Of a DNA stretch of 64,000 bases, positions 35,690 through 47,943 are shown one piece after another (within the stretch, counting starts at the first letter, position 1; each line of letters starts with the position of its first letter). The position numbers and the translations under genes were made by a program. Source of the DNA: Solicoccozyma terricola (Eukaryota > Basidiomycota > Tremellomycetes > Filobasidiales > Piskurozymaceae); contig BCLD01000013.1 in NCBI GenBank assembly GCA_001600875.1, positions 355,408 through 419,407 on the forward strand, written 5' to 3'. The notes under the pieces were generated by a model. The model was given only the letters and a program-made list of their open reading frames with translations. It was not told the DNA's origin and made no database searches.

Positions 35690-37113
35690 CTAATCTATCA
35701 AATACTTTCGCTTGAAGAATGACCTTAGATGCAGAATCTGGTCGAGGCACATATTACTATCAGCTGAACCGAATCAAGCCTTCGAAACACAAGCGTCTAA
35801 GACGAGGGACAAAAGGGAAAGGTCGAATCTCACCTGCCAAGTTCCCAATCCAAACAATACCACAATAGTCAACAATGCGAATCCTTGCACTCTCGCATTT
35901 GTTGATTCTATGGGAGAAAAGAAACCCCCCAAGAAAAAGAAACAAAGGGAAAATGGAAAAAGAAAAACAGAAGAAAGAAAAAAGCCAATACACCGGCAAT
36001 CAGTCAGCAGTTTGGTCTCCATATAACGGGGTGAAAGTAGCAGCCAAAAGTTTGGAGCAGAGCCCCTCCTCGTCAACATCCGACGTTTTCCTTCCTCAGA
36101 TTTGCTCTCTTCCTGTCTCCTTAACCATCACCAACCGCACTCACCATTAGTATCCCTCATTCTCCCCTCTCTCCTCTGCAAATACCCCAACTCATCAACA
36201 ATCTCCTTGACTACCTCTTCTAATTTCCGCATTTCAACTTCAAGCAGGGATAGTGATTCTTGATTTGCTATTGCGCTGTTTTTGCAGATGAACCGGAGAG
36301 TAGTTTGGGTTTAGTTTTCGGAAAGGACAGGGATGAACGGCGGAAGAAGGTAGACGAACTTGTAATCGACGGCTTCTGCTCCAATATCTACGTCCAGATC
36401 CACCGTTATCGTTTGAGTTTGACCAGGCTGAGTAGGTAGAACGGCTAAAGGTCATGAACACAGCACCCACCGTTAGAACATCATGACATTTTAAAGTCCA
36501 GAGCGGTAGGGAAAGAGCCAACTCACAGAGATCTAATGTATTTCTAACGCATACTCCGACATCTGCACTCTCATGGGTCGTTATTGCCAGTCTTGTTTCA
36601 CCTTTGATATTCTACGATGTGTGTTGCGCTAAATCAGCTTGCTTCTCATCGAGTGTTGAGCCACCCATCTGCCAAAGAAGAACAGACAGACAGAGAAAGG
36701 AGGTAGCTGAGTAAAACTTACTTTCTTCGAGAGATACACATTCCCTTTCCCGCTTCCATCTAATATCTCTATATCAACTCGTTGAGATGCTCCTGGAGAG
36801 ACGTTCGCCGTGACTATTACCAGTGTATGAGCTTGTGCAAAGTTCCAGATACTACGAGGTGGGGAAAGATCAGTGTCGAGAAAGCAGGTTGGAAGGGAAG
36901 TTTCGTCGGGTTACCATTCTGAATACATAAAATAGGAATGATCAGGTTCCATATCCGCCGGTAGTCCGGAAACTACTTACTTGGCGTTGGATATCTTTCA
37001 GCTTGTAATTCAAACTTGATCGCATTTGCCGGAACGAGTATTAGTGGGAGAGCTAGGAGGAGCCACAGAAGGGAAAGGATATGTCGTCTTGGCGGCAATG
37101 GGAAAGTGGGCAT
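35690..37113 (-). CDS. ERV25: p24-family COPII cargo receptor Erv25
   Basis: p24 proteins shuttle between ER and Golgi as cargo receptors. Eight coding exons join in phase to about 229 residues: 36981-37113, 36915-36918 (4 nt), 36722-36851, 36527-36611, 36360-36444, 36145-36275, 35834-35907 and 35690-35737. Exon 1 holds a signal peptide (LLWLLLALPLILVPANA) and IKFELQAERYP. The lumenal GOLD domain has KCIWNFAQAHTLVIV, LDGSGKGNVYLSKK and ADVGVCVRNTL. A coiled-coil (NQESLSLLEVEMRKLEE) and one membrane helix (FALLTIVVLFGLGTWQ) follow. The cytosolic tail HLRSFFKRKYLID has the FF motif and basic residues used for COPII/COPI binding. Confidence 0.9.
36915..36918 (-). other. 4-nt microexon (AATG) of ERV25
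   Basis: It is bounded by attcag before and gtaacc after. Flanking introns are 62 and 63 nt, each with a branch-like ctgat. It completes a Lys codon and supplies two bases of the conserved GOLD-domain Cys codon, giving K-C-I-W-N-F. Skipping it breaks both the frame and the conserved cysteine. Confidence 0.8.
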
Positions 37114-37448
37114 TTCGAGTCAAGCCCTGCGCTGGGAGAAGAGGAGGGTGTGTGCAGCAGTGGTGATGATGATGGTGGTGGTGAGGAGAATAGGCCATGT
37201 CGGTGAACCCAGTCGCGTGTTTCTGGCTGGATGACGTGTCACTCACGCTCGTCAACGGGTACCACTGTGCCATACAACGACTATCTCTACATGTCATGAT
37301 CTACGGAGAGAGACCAGATAATCCATACTCAGCTCTACATCTTCTCCTGTCATCACTCATCATCTCCTGCCACGGCGACGTCCGCTCCACTCCAATCGCC
37401 CCAGTAACATCAACAGCCGTTCGCTTCTCACCCACCAATCATTCTCGA
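37114..37448. other. ERV25 upstream/KDM3 downstream region (335 bp)
   Basis: Both neighbours are on the - strand, so this is the ERV25 promoter plus the demethylase 3' region. It contains a GTGATGATGATGGTGG simple stretch near 37160-37185, read as poly-His in a spurious frame. No gene was seen. Confidence 0.55.
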
Positions 37449-40400
37449 TCACCTACGTGGCGACCCTTTCCCTAACGGCGTATTTGCCAGGTTCGAAATC
37501 GGCAAGGACAATAGGGAAGGCGGCGGCGACGACGGTGCCATTGGGAGTGGGAGAAATGGAGCCTGATAGTAGATGTTGTGAGTGTCAGTCCGAGGTTGTA
37601 CAGGTGATGAGAGATGTTCATTGGTCGAAGCCTGGGTCCGATCGTTTGATGGGCGAACCTCCGCGTCCCCAAGGTCGGGATGCGATTCATTGTGCAACGA
37701 AGAAGATCGTTCCTGAATGACGTGGTTGTTAGATGATTGAGCCATCAGATCGGAGGGAGGGACCGAGTCGGTCATTGAAGTCGGTAACGGTAAAATGTCA
37801 GCCGTCGGAAGGTCCGTGATAGTCGCCGTCGTCGTCGTCGGCGGCGTGGGGAGGGGAGTGAGTCCATTCATTTCGGGAATAGGTTGTAGGATTGGACTTG
37901 AAGAGAAGCGCGTCCCCATCGACTCTAACGCGGATTCCGACTTTACTTCTCGTACGACTCCGGTGGCTGGAATCGGGGCGGGCGGTAACGGGACCGCCAA
38001 CACCCGTTCAAGCAACATCTCCGCCAATTCGTCCTTCTCCGGCAATTCAATCCCATCCACTTTCGGGACCTCATTCAACGGCTCGTCATCCACATGATGC
38101 CCATTCGACAACTTGGATCGAGATTGAACATAATTGACTAACGCCATCGGGTCGTCATCTGATGGGCGAGAAGTAGATTCCGCGGCTTCTGCTAACGATA
38201 TTGATTGGTCGAAGGTGGTATTCATGTGTATATTCGTGTCGTGAGAGGTCGTCACGCCGTGCGATTCTCCTGAGACCTTGCTATTACCGTTCGCGAGGGT
38301 GGTGTGTAGTATGCGTTTCTCATGAGCATTGGCTGATAACCAAGCGTACCTGCATGATTGAAAAAACCCAAATCAGCGCAACTATCGGATAATTTTCCGT
38401 ATTGTCACTCACCACAGCGTATTATTGTACTGCAACACGTCCGCCTTCCATGACATCCGGATGTTCTCCCCTCTGAACTCTTCTGCTAGGCGACGACATC
38501 GTTCGACATTGTCTGACAGCCGGGACAAGCACGATCAGACACGCGTGCACTAACTCCAAATGTGACAGAGGCAAGGGGGACTCACGAGGACTAACAAAAT
38601 CGCAAGCGATCTTGATGCAATCGCCAAGGTTACAAACTTGATGTGCACAACCGGCTGGAATGAAGACGGCCTGACCCTGATGTTTTGAATTAAATGTTAG
38701 CACAAAAGGATGGCAGGAGGTAGGAAAGTCTTTCTGAGCCACTCACGCGATACTGGTATATACGATGACTGATTACACCTTTCTCCTCGAACAACTCCCT
38801 TCGAATAGCCTCGTTCATGTAGAAGATCTGTGAGTGGATTGGATCGTGGAATTTGTAATTCTTGAAGCGCACGGAGAGAAAGTCGCGGATGGCATTCGAG
38901 TCCTCTGCGCGATAGATATCCCATACAGCGCAGCCGGTGACTCCAGGCGAAGGATCATTCGCGTAAAGCATAATATTGATGGCATCGGCCATATCCATAT
39001 GCAATCGAGTGGTGCCGAGCCCATCCACAGCCTCAATTCCAGTAAATGCGTTGTACATCTTGGGTCCGATGTCCGGTCGCGATTTGAGACCTGGGAAAAA
39101 GGAGGCGATGTTCATCGCACCATCCCTTCGTGTAAAGTCCGGGACGGGTAGAGCGTCCATGAAGTCTGCATAGAGGGCGGGAAATTTTTCGCGGAATTCG
39201 CAGTCTGTGGGCCAATCTTTCAGCTTCCAGACGCAGTCTCCTCTCGTCTCCTTGGGTGCGGTGATCAGGTCGAAGAATCGCTGCACAGGGATATCTTTCG
39301 TGATGTTGGTTTGGCAGTCCACGATGGCTGTACGGGGATGGTCAGAACCCATCCGCTGGACCGCAACAGTTGCCTAACACTCACAGCACATGTCCGGCGT
39401 CACACCATACGCGACCTTCTGCCGATCCTCCATGTCCTGTTCCGCTCTCCGACTGAACCCTTCTGGACTCCAATCCTCCTTGAACCGGTCGAGCAAATTA
39501 TCCACTACGATAGGCTCACCCTTTTGCCACAGGAGATCGAATGTCGTATAGTCGAGCAGAGATTGGTCAAGCCGCATGAAGGGATGACATCGCAGCCCCG
39601 CAGGATCCTGAGGTTGAGTCGGGCTTGTTTGCTCGGTGTAGAACTGTCCATCCACCTCCGCTCTACGTTGTGAGACTTTCATCTCTCGTTCGTGATCGTC
39701 CAGCTCCCCCGGCAGGCTGAATGACCGGTCCACAGGCTGTCTAGCCTTTACCTCACTCGCCAGATCTACCAAATCCGCGCCACTCGTGACCAGCTGCTCC
39801 ATTATAGGCAGACCCGCATCAAGACCAAAGTGAACGAGCGCCAGCCAGTGCCGCCTCGCATCTTCCTCCCGGAGGCGTGATATTGGTATGAAGTCGGGTC
39901 GGCAATGGAATGTCTTCCCCAAACACCCCATCATACGCGGTCGAGCATCATCAGCAAGAGGTAATCTAGACGATCGCATGTCCTCCTTGGTTTCGGCGAT
40001 GAACCCGTCGCAATCCAAGCAGTACTCCCTGCCGCAAGTACGACAGAAGAAGCTTCCGGCGAAGATGGTTACGCTGCAGAAATCTAGGAAAGTCACAGGG
40101 TTTAGTTCAAACACTAAAAATTACACACGTTTGGGTTCTCACCGCAAGTAGCACGATCATCCAAATCTAGCGGCCGTGTCAAGGCTTTGTGCAAAGTCAC
40201 ATGGCGCATCTCTTGTGTGATTTGTGGAATGATCGTGGAAGCGACACATTTCTACGTCACAGTCCGGGTGTCAGCCAGGATCACATAATACATCGCAGTA
40301 GGCAACACGTACCTTGATCCAGAAGGTGTCTTGTAGCCGCAACGCGCGATTCAGATTCGTCACTAAAGGTGGTTGCTCCTCTACGCCATCCTTGGAGGCA

Positions 40401-42078
40401 AAGAATGGCTCGCCAATGATTTCGGCAGTATCGGGGTTGATTCTGGATAATACGACCGGACTGATCAGCATGATTTCGACTTGCATCCTACGATTTGCAT
40501 AACTCACGGTAACCTGCGGAATCCACGGAACCTGCACACATCCCCACCTGTCTTCCGTACGCAATGAAAGCACTTTGGGAAGCTGCTGTACCGTGGTCGT
40601 TGACATGGCGCGAGTTGAATTTCCGTACTCTGACCTTTCAGAATCTCCCTAAGGAGTGTATTTCTGACTGGCATCGCTCTACCCGCTGATACGGCAGGAT
40701 CAAGGCAGGATCAAAATGAGTTTGAAGGGCCGAATCGTAGGCGGGCTATTGACTTACAAATCTGCTTCGCGGGTCTCGACGAGAGGTCTTTCTTCACCAC
40801 CGCCTTCTTCTCGTCTGAAAGATAGTGTGTGTTTAGTGTGCATTCGCTCGCTGACATACGCCTCCGCATACTCACTCTTGGTTTTCTTGGTGGGTCGAGA
40901 GGGTGAACCACTCCGATCTGGCGCCGAAGCAAGATCATTCTCGGATCTAGGACGTTTCGATGTTGAAGCTTCAGGTTGGTCGTGGATGGATCGAGGAGAG
41001 TCTGAAAGAGGCGGAAAGCTGCTCAATTTAAGACGTTCCCGATGCGAATAATATCCACTCTATGCTCACCAAGGTCATCCGATCCATATTGATTGTGCAC
41101 ATAAGCCAGACTTTGATCTCCCATCGCCGGTGTTGTTCCTCTCATGTCTTGCCCATTGATTTGAGGACCACTTCCTTCCGCACTCTCCTTGCCTTTCCAT
41201 TTCCCATCACTCCCAGTCTTCGTCCCATTCTTCGTGCCTGTTCCAACCTTCTTCTCCAACTTCAATGCTTTCCTGGCAGCTCTCTGCTCCAGTACGGCCA
41301 GACGTTTGTGCTCCTTCTTTCGCTCACTGAGGAGTTTCCGTTCAGCCTCTCGTTGCGCTTTCTCTTCCGCTTGTTGAAGTCTCTCCTCTTCCGTCATAGG
41401 TGCTTTCCGTTTAGGAGTAAAGCGAGGATCTTTCTGTTTCTTGGCTCGAGGTCGTTTGACTGAATGTCGCAAACAGAATAAGCTTTATGGAAGTCCGCAC
41501 AGGTCTATGATCCGACCTTACTTTTATGCTCCGGTGCAGGTGAGTATCCTTCCATTACCCCCATCGAATCGTTATCGTACCCATTGTCGTGCAATCCATT
41601 TGCGTAGGCTGCCTGTTCCAGCGTGGATCCATCCGCTACTGGTGTCCCACCATCATCTGATTACGAGAATCATACCCCTTAGACCTGGTATCTTTACGGA
41701 AGCATCCGTTTCCCACTCACCGAGTCCCCGAACCCCTTGCACATCAGACGTCAATCTCTCGCCGTAACTCTTAGTTGCTTGGATTTCGCTCATTTCGGAC
41801 AACGGTGAGGACCCATCTGTTTGGCGACCACCTTCACTCTGCGGTTGCGGTTGATAATTAACCGTACCAGCTCCAGAGGATGATTCTATCGCATATGCAT
41901 TCTGAGGCTGGGACAACTGCTGAGGGGTGATCGATTGAATTAACGCTTCAATGTCCGCTCCTGACATTGAAGCTTGCCCATCAAAGAAGTTGTCAGGAAG
42001 GCGAGGAGCAGTCGGGAGTGGTTGGACCTCCATTGGCTGATAGTCCCCTTCCATATCGTAGTTCTCGTAGTCAGACAT
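37449..42078 (-). CDS. KDM3-type JmjC histone H3K9 demethylase
   Basis: A JmjC dioxygenase (Fe(II), 2-oxoglutarate) predicted to remove H3K9 methyl groups in the nucleus. The start [12 protein letters not shown] (42076-42078) leads an acidic/Gln-rich N-terminus. A strongly basic region ([17 protein letters not shown], coiled-coil to 41200) and a Cys-rich zinc region ([20 protein letters not shown]) follow. The JmjC core has the HxD iron ligands in [18 protein letters not shown], and the second His in [18 protein letters not shown]. The block [18 protein letters not shown]...[16 protein letters not shown] is characteristic of the KDM3/JHDM2 group. The C-terminal ~270 residues are disordered Ser/Pro/Thr-rich. 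Stop at 37449-37451. About ten introns; several joins near 40600-41000 were checked by phase, others are approximate. Confidence 0.82.
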
Positions 42079-42518
42079 GAGGAGTGAGGTGAAAGGCGGA
42101 AGTCCCAGTTGCGTTTTGCTGTGTTCTTACTGCATGTCCAGCGTTCAGCACCGAAGTGAGGAGACGATACGAGAAGATGGAGTATCGCGGAGCTGATGGG
42201 AGCCGGTGACCGCGGTTCTTCCCATTGAGTGATATAAAGCAAATCAGCCAGATTCCCAGAAGGTGGATGAGCTGTTGTGTAGCGAGTGCTGCTAGTGGAG
42301 GTCGTCGACATATACATGGAGTCGAAGAGACTGGCGATACCGCTCCTTTAACCTGGAGCCCTCCGTGGGAAAGCGGAGCAGGGTGGCGACTAACCTCTAC
42401 CGGGTGGAAACAACGATATATACAACTACATGTCAAACCCTGCTATCTGTTCTCTATATTCCCGTACTGGACCCCATCGTATATCCATCCACGGGAATCA
42501 CACCGTCCTTCCCGCTCA
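42079..42518. other. KDM3 upstream/ARO8 downstream region (440 bp)
   Basis: This is the leader and promoter of the demethylase gene and the 3' region of the aminotransferase gene. Frames here are short and lack splice-compatible homology to known families. Nothing further supported. Confidence 0.5.
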
Positions 42519-44543
42519 TCACTTGACCCTGAAAAACGCAGTCATCACCTTGTACATCGTGTTGATAGCGGTCTCCATTTCCTTCTCGGAGGCGATCGAG
42601 AATGATAGACGGAAAAACCCGGACGATTCGGTACCATCGTGAGGTGTACCCTTTTGACCGTCAAAGAATTCTCCAGGACAGACGAGGACCTATCGAGTAG
42701 CCATATAATTCTTAGCGAGATCCCGATGTCTGAAATAGCCAACGCCGCCTTGCGTCAAGCTCACCTTGTTCTCAGCCAACTCCCTCCACAGCTTCTCCAT
42801 CAATTTGGCCTCCGGATCCTCTACACCTCTCATCCTCATCCCCTCGAGATCAGGGTGATTCTCGATATGGACTTGAAGCCAAATGAACATGCCGGCAGAA
42901 GGAGGAACGAAACTGACCAAAGCTTTGCCCCTGTATCCGCGTTTCTCGTCCATTATGGAGGTGGACACGCCGGGAGCGGTCTTTGCGTACGCCGTGACGC
43001 CTTTGACACCTCCTGCAAACGACATGGATTGATCAAATTCGAGATGGAACACCTTTTCAAAGAGATCGCACTGCGAGCAAGAGAACTGACGGTTAGTGGG
43101 CGTGTGTGCGAGACAGCTAAATCGATCACGGTCTTCACCATCCAGTCTCGACGCATGGCATAGGTAGATTTAATACCTCGCAACCACCTGACGTAACCGT
43201 CAAACTTCCAGTTGGTGAGCATGGTGGTGATCAAAGCCTGACCGAATCCACAAGGCGCTTGAGTAGAACCTTCGGAAGCGCGAAGTAACCTCTCGCAGCT
43301 AACGGACAAGCATGATCAGCCGATGATGGATGCCTTCACCATAGTTGAAGATACCTCGCACTTACAACAATGGGTGAGCAACGAAGAAGCCCAACCTCGA
43401 TCCCGGAGCTATAGTCTTGGAGAATGTCTCCAATCGGATAACTCTTCCTTGATAATCGAATTTCAAGAAACTAGGCGGAAGGGCTTTCAAGAATTTTTCC
43501 TGTCCGTTGTTATCATCCGTCATATTGATTTCCCTAGCAGATGCTTCAGCGACTTTAGCACTCTGAGGTACCCAAGGATCCGCATAAAGAAAGTAGTATG
43601 GATCGTCTTCACAGATAATAACGTCGTATTTCACGCAAATGTCGTAGATTATCTTCTTCCTATCGGTCGTCAACAATGTTCCTGTGGGGTTTTGACCTAC
43701 AGGAACGGTGTATAACAACCTTGGACGACGTCGACCTTCATGTTCATCTGGATTCCAAGTGGACAAGATGCGTTCCATGTCTTCCGGAACAAGACCATCT
43801 CCATCGATCTTTATCGGGACTTGAGGACAATTAAGCGGGAGATACGCGTTGGAAGCTCCAGGATAAGTCCATTCTTCAACCAAGATCGCATCATCTCTTT
43901 CCAACAACAATCCTACAACTTTCGACCAACCATCTGTTGATCCGATATCCAATAACGTATCCCAATCGGCATAAGCAGGTTGATAAATCTTCGTTACGAA
44001 TTCTTTGATGAACGCTTGAAGTGCAGGATGACCTTGAGCCCCAGAGTATTGAAGAAGATGTTCAAGATCAACCGTCATAGGATCAGCTGAAGCTCCGTAT
44101 TTCGGCACCGTGAAACTCGTCGTTGGCTTTTTGGTAGACTTGGGGAAGAGCCATGAGAAAAGAGAGGAAGGTTTCGATTTCGATCCAGGCGGAATAGTAG
44201 AGAATGAATTGGTCGCTTGGACTTCAGCCGAGATGGATTCGAACTGTGCAGGATGGATTTTTTTTTTTGAGCCCGGTGATGAGCCGAGGGAACATTTCGA
44301 ATGATAATGTGTGGTGGCCTGGTCCAAACTCACAGGAAAGTACTCCGGCGACGGCAAACCACCAGCCAAAGCAATCATCCCTGGAACTCCAGCATATTGA
44401 TATAAACCCTTCAATGCCGAATTTTGCCTAGACTTGGCGGTCAACGTCAAATGATGTGACAGATCTATAGCATTGGGCAGCTTCTTGGTGATCTTGCCGT
44501 CGCCCGAGATGGACAGATCGGAGAAAGCGAAAGACGAGTCCAT
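42519..44543 (-). CDS. ARO8: Aromatic amino-acid aminotransferase (PLP fold type I)
   Basis: A class I/II aminotransferase that transfers amino groups between aromatic amino acids (or 2-aminoadipate) and 2-oxo acids. The start is MDSSFAFSDLSISGDG at 44541-44543. Motifs in order: VPGMIALAGGLPSPEYFP, LQYSGAQGHPALQAFI, VEEWTYPGASNAYLPL, YTVPVGQNPTGTLL (Asn contacting PLP), ICEDDPYYFL, and the PLP-lysine motif ETFSKTIAPGSRLGFF. The C-terminal exon ends VLVCPGEFFDGQKG...MYKVMTAFFRVK-stop at 42519-42521. An insertion of about 50 residues with basic and Ser-rich sequence follows the first motif, as seen in Aro8/Aro9-type enzymes. About five introns. Upstream of ILV3 on the same strand. Confidence 0.87.
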
Positions 44544-44916
44544 TGTGGGGAGAAGGAAGGAAATGAAGGGAATGGAGGGGGTGGCGATGTACGGATGTGA
44601 TCACGTCGACGATCGATCAGATGAATGTAACCAGTGCTGCGACTTGATTGTCAAACGACGGCCCCAGCTCAAGCGTCAGTGTGTGATGTATGGATGGTAT
44701 GCGATGGTGCAGATAGCGAGTCCGGGATATCGCTGACCCCATGGCCCCTTTGCAGCTTATAAATGGGCTACATGCGATGGATAACGGTCTGGTCTGCTGA
44801 TTGTGTCACGTGGCTTAGGCCATCGCCGATGCGGGTTCACTCAGATCCCTCCTCTTGGACCACATTGTCATACTGCGCATAGGTGGGTATACAAGGAGGT
44901 ATTACGTTGGATTGGC
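44544..44916. other. ARO8 upstream/ILV3 downstream region (373 bp)
   Basis: ARO8 promoter and ILV3 3' region. It contains CACGTG at 44807-44812, about 265 bp upstream of the ARO8 start. No coding region was recognised. Confidence 0.5.
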
Positions 44917-47686
44917 TCATGCATCGGTGACTGTTCCGGTAGTTATTTGGTCAGCATCCCCGTCACCCGCTGCCCACCTCCTCCTCACAGCCCTGTACTC
45001 ACCACATCCATGACTCGCGTCACTGACCACCTTGGTATACTTGAACAACGTGCCCTGGGTCACCTTCAATGGAGGAGCCTTCCATTCCTTCCTCCTCCTC
45101 TCGATCTCCTCATTTGAGACGTCCATGCTCAGCGTGTTGGCTTCGGCGTCGATGTTGATGATATCACCGTCACGGACAAGAGCGATAGGTCCTCCAACCT
45201 GGGCTTCTGGGACAACGTGGCCGACGACGAAACCGTGGGATCTGCATGAAGGGGAGAGGAGGTGCCGATTCAGTCGTGTTTGACCCTTACGACTTCCAAC
45301 TCGTTTCCCTCCCTCCGAATCACTCACCCTCCACTGAATCGACCGTCAGTCAAACAAGCAACATCGTAACCCAAGCCTGCACCCATGATCAAACTAGTCG
45401 GCTTGAGCATCTCCGGCATACCTATCCGTACGCCCAGGTCCATCAGTATTCGTCTAACCCCGGTAGTTACCTTCTTCTCGTCCGCTCAACCCACCTGGTC
45501 CACCCTTAGGTCCCAAATACCTCAACACCACCACCGTCTTCTCTCCCTTTTTGATACTTCCACTCTCCACGGCCTTGACGAACGACTCTTCATCGTCGAA
45601 TGCTCGACATTTACCGGTGAATTGAAGACCTTCCTTGCCTGTGATTTTCGACACTGAACCACCAGGTGCAAGATTCCCCTTGAGGATGCTGGGGAAGAAA
45701 AGCACCCAAGGTGAGAGGAGCGGGCGTCATATCAGTGTACGATCCGAGCTAGAGCTAAACGTCGACTTCGAATACACACCGGATATGACCAGTCGCTTTG
45801 ATAGGGTTCTCAACAGGCCTTATAACATCCTGACCTTCCCAGAGCTTTTCATACTTGTTCATCCATCGATCGACGTTCTCACCGAGAGTGAGACCCGTTA
45901 CCGTTCTCGTGTCGCCTGTCATCAAACCCTTCTTGATGAGATATGCCATAACGCCTGTCACCCATGATGGATCAGTTCACTCGCTGCATGATGCTGGGAA
46001 AATCCCCCTCCTCCCAAAAAAAGGGTGTTCAACGCACTGGGAATACCACCAATAGTGTTGACATCCTCCATGACGTATTTCCCACTTGGTTTTAAATCAG
46101 CTAAGAATGGGATTCTATCCGAGACGGATTGAATATCATCCAATTCGAGTTTAATACCGACCGAATGAGCGATCGCGATGAGATGGAGAACCGCATTCGT
46201 TGATCCTCCTAGAGCCATCGTCAGAACCTAGACAAAACAGAATAAGTCAACGGTCCAACAACCTTTGAGAGCCGCGATTCGCAATCCACACACCATGGCG
46301 TTCTCAAACGCCTCCCTAGTCATGATATCCCTCGGTTTTAAATTCAATTCCAACAAATTCCTCATCGTCGCTCCTACTCGATCGCATTCCGTTTGTTTTT
46401 CCGGATACTCTGCGGGGAATGATGATGATCCGGGTAAGGTCATACCAAGAGCTTCTGCTGCTGATGCCATCGTGTTTGCTGTGTACATCTGTTGCCATTC
46501 GTGGGTTAAAGGTAGATGAAGAGAATGAATTGAATCAGCTTTAACTTGAGAGGGCAACATAACGTCATTGCAAAAGAAAAAGAAACTAAAAAAAAACCGA
46601 CGACTCACTCCTCCACATGCTCCAGGTCCAGGACAAGCATGTCTAACCGTATCATACCTAGTCTTTTCCGCTTCCTCCGTCTTTCCTTCTTGAAGATACC
46701 GTCCATAACTTTGAAACGCGGACACGATATCCAATTTCTCACCCTTACTTCCACATCCTGGTCTAATAGTTCCACCATAAACCATCATACCTGGTCTATT
46801 CAATCTTCCAAGAGCCATAAGTGTACCAGGCATGTTCTTGTCACATCCAGGAACGACTACCATTCCATCTAACCAATGTCCACCAGCGGCGGTTTCAACT
46901 TGATCAGCGATTAGGTCACGAGATTGAAGGGAATATGACATTCCAAAAGTTCCCATTGAGATACCGTCTGATACTCCGACGGTACCGAATTGATAGCCGA
47001 TTATACCAGCTTCAGTGAGAGATTTTTTGATTCGTTGACCGAGACCTAGAAGGTGGCGATTGCATCTAGTGTGAGACAGACAGAGTGTCAAGCGGGACAT
47101 GTGCGGAAGGCGGTCATTGAGGTAGTTGGTGGACAGAGGTTTTGTCGGTCGATAGTGAAATGACGAAATGGAGTGGGATTTAAAAGGAATCAGGTACATG
47201 CTTATGATAATCCGCGTCCGCCCGAAGAAACCAAAACTCACGGATTCCCTTCATACCTATTCGGGTCGCAGAGGAGTAGATATTCATCAGTCGATTGTAA
47301 TTCACAAAGAATTTGACCATTCGCAGCGATCATGACAATCCCGATCCTCCCTCGTATGATCTGAACACCCTGAAGATGCGAAAGGCGAGCGACACTCACC
47401 AAACACTTGCAACTCCAACCATGGCCTTGTCAAAGTCCTCATCTTTCTCTATACCTTCAGTCGCATACAACATCGCCTGATGGGTGGGCCATATTATGCT
47501 CAGCCTTGGTCGGGAAATTACATTACATCCAATGAGACTCACCTGAGAAGCTCCTTGACTCTTGGATTGAGTGACCATCCGGGAATGCCTGTTCAATCCC
47601 TCCTTGGCCGCTGCCGCTGGAGCCGCGGAGACATGCATCGAGCGAACATTGGCTGCTCGTCTGAGGATCGCTTTCGACGACAGCAT
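44917..47686 (-). CDS. ILV3: Dihydroxy-acid dehydratase (branched-chain amino-acid synthesis)
   Basis: A mitochondrial Fe-S enzyme that dehydrates dihydroxy acids in valine and isoleucine synthesis. The start is [20 protein letters not shown] at 47684-47686, a clear targeting presequence. Motifs: [49 protein letters not shown] (cluster ligand Cys), [20 protein letters not shown] (second Cys), [51 protein letters not shown] and [19 protein letters not shown]. The last two codons before the stop are in a tiny exon after a GT-AG intron (stop 44917-44919). About ten introns. Divergent from the ERF2-like gene, 257 bp between starts. Confidence 0.95.
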
Positions 47687-47943
47687 GATTTGGATTGTGT
47701 GCTGATGTTGTGTTGGGGTGAATGGTGGATGGGGTGGTTGTGAATGACCTTACGTTTTGTTTGACCCGAAATGAGGATGGATTTTGTTGGTAGCAGTTGA
47801 GTCAAATTCCGGGGAACGGGCTGCGGGGATGGATGGCCGGGAGTGAGTTGAGCAGGTAAGCAGCAGCAGCAGCAGCAACCAACCAGCTACACCGTATAAC
47901 ACCAACCACACTCCATCTCCACCCTCCTACACCCTCTCACTAC

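Noticed and set aside
37010..37297. Open frame with a run of eight histidines on the - strand
   Set aside because: It overlaps ERV25 exon 1 in another frame and comes from a GTGATGATG simple repeat upstream of that gene. No domain and no splice support.
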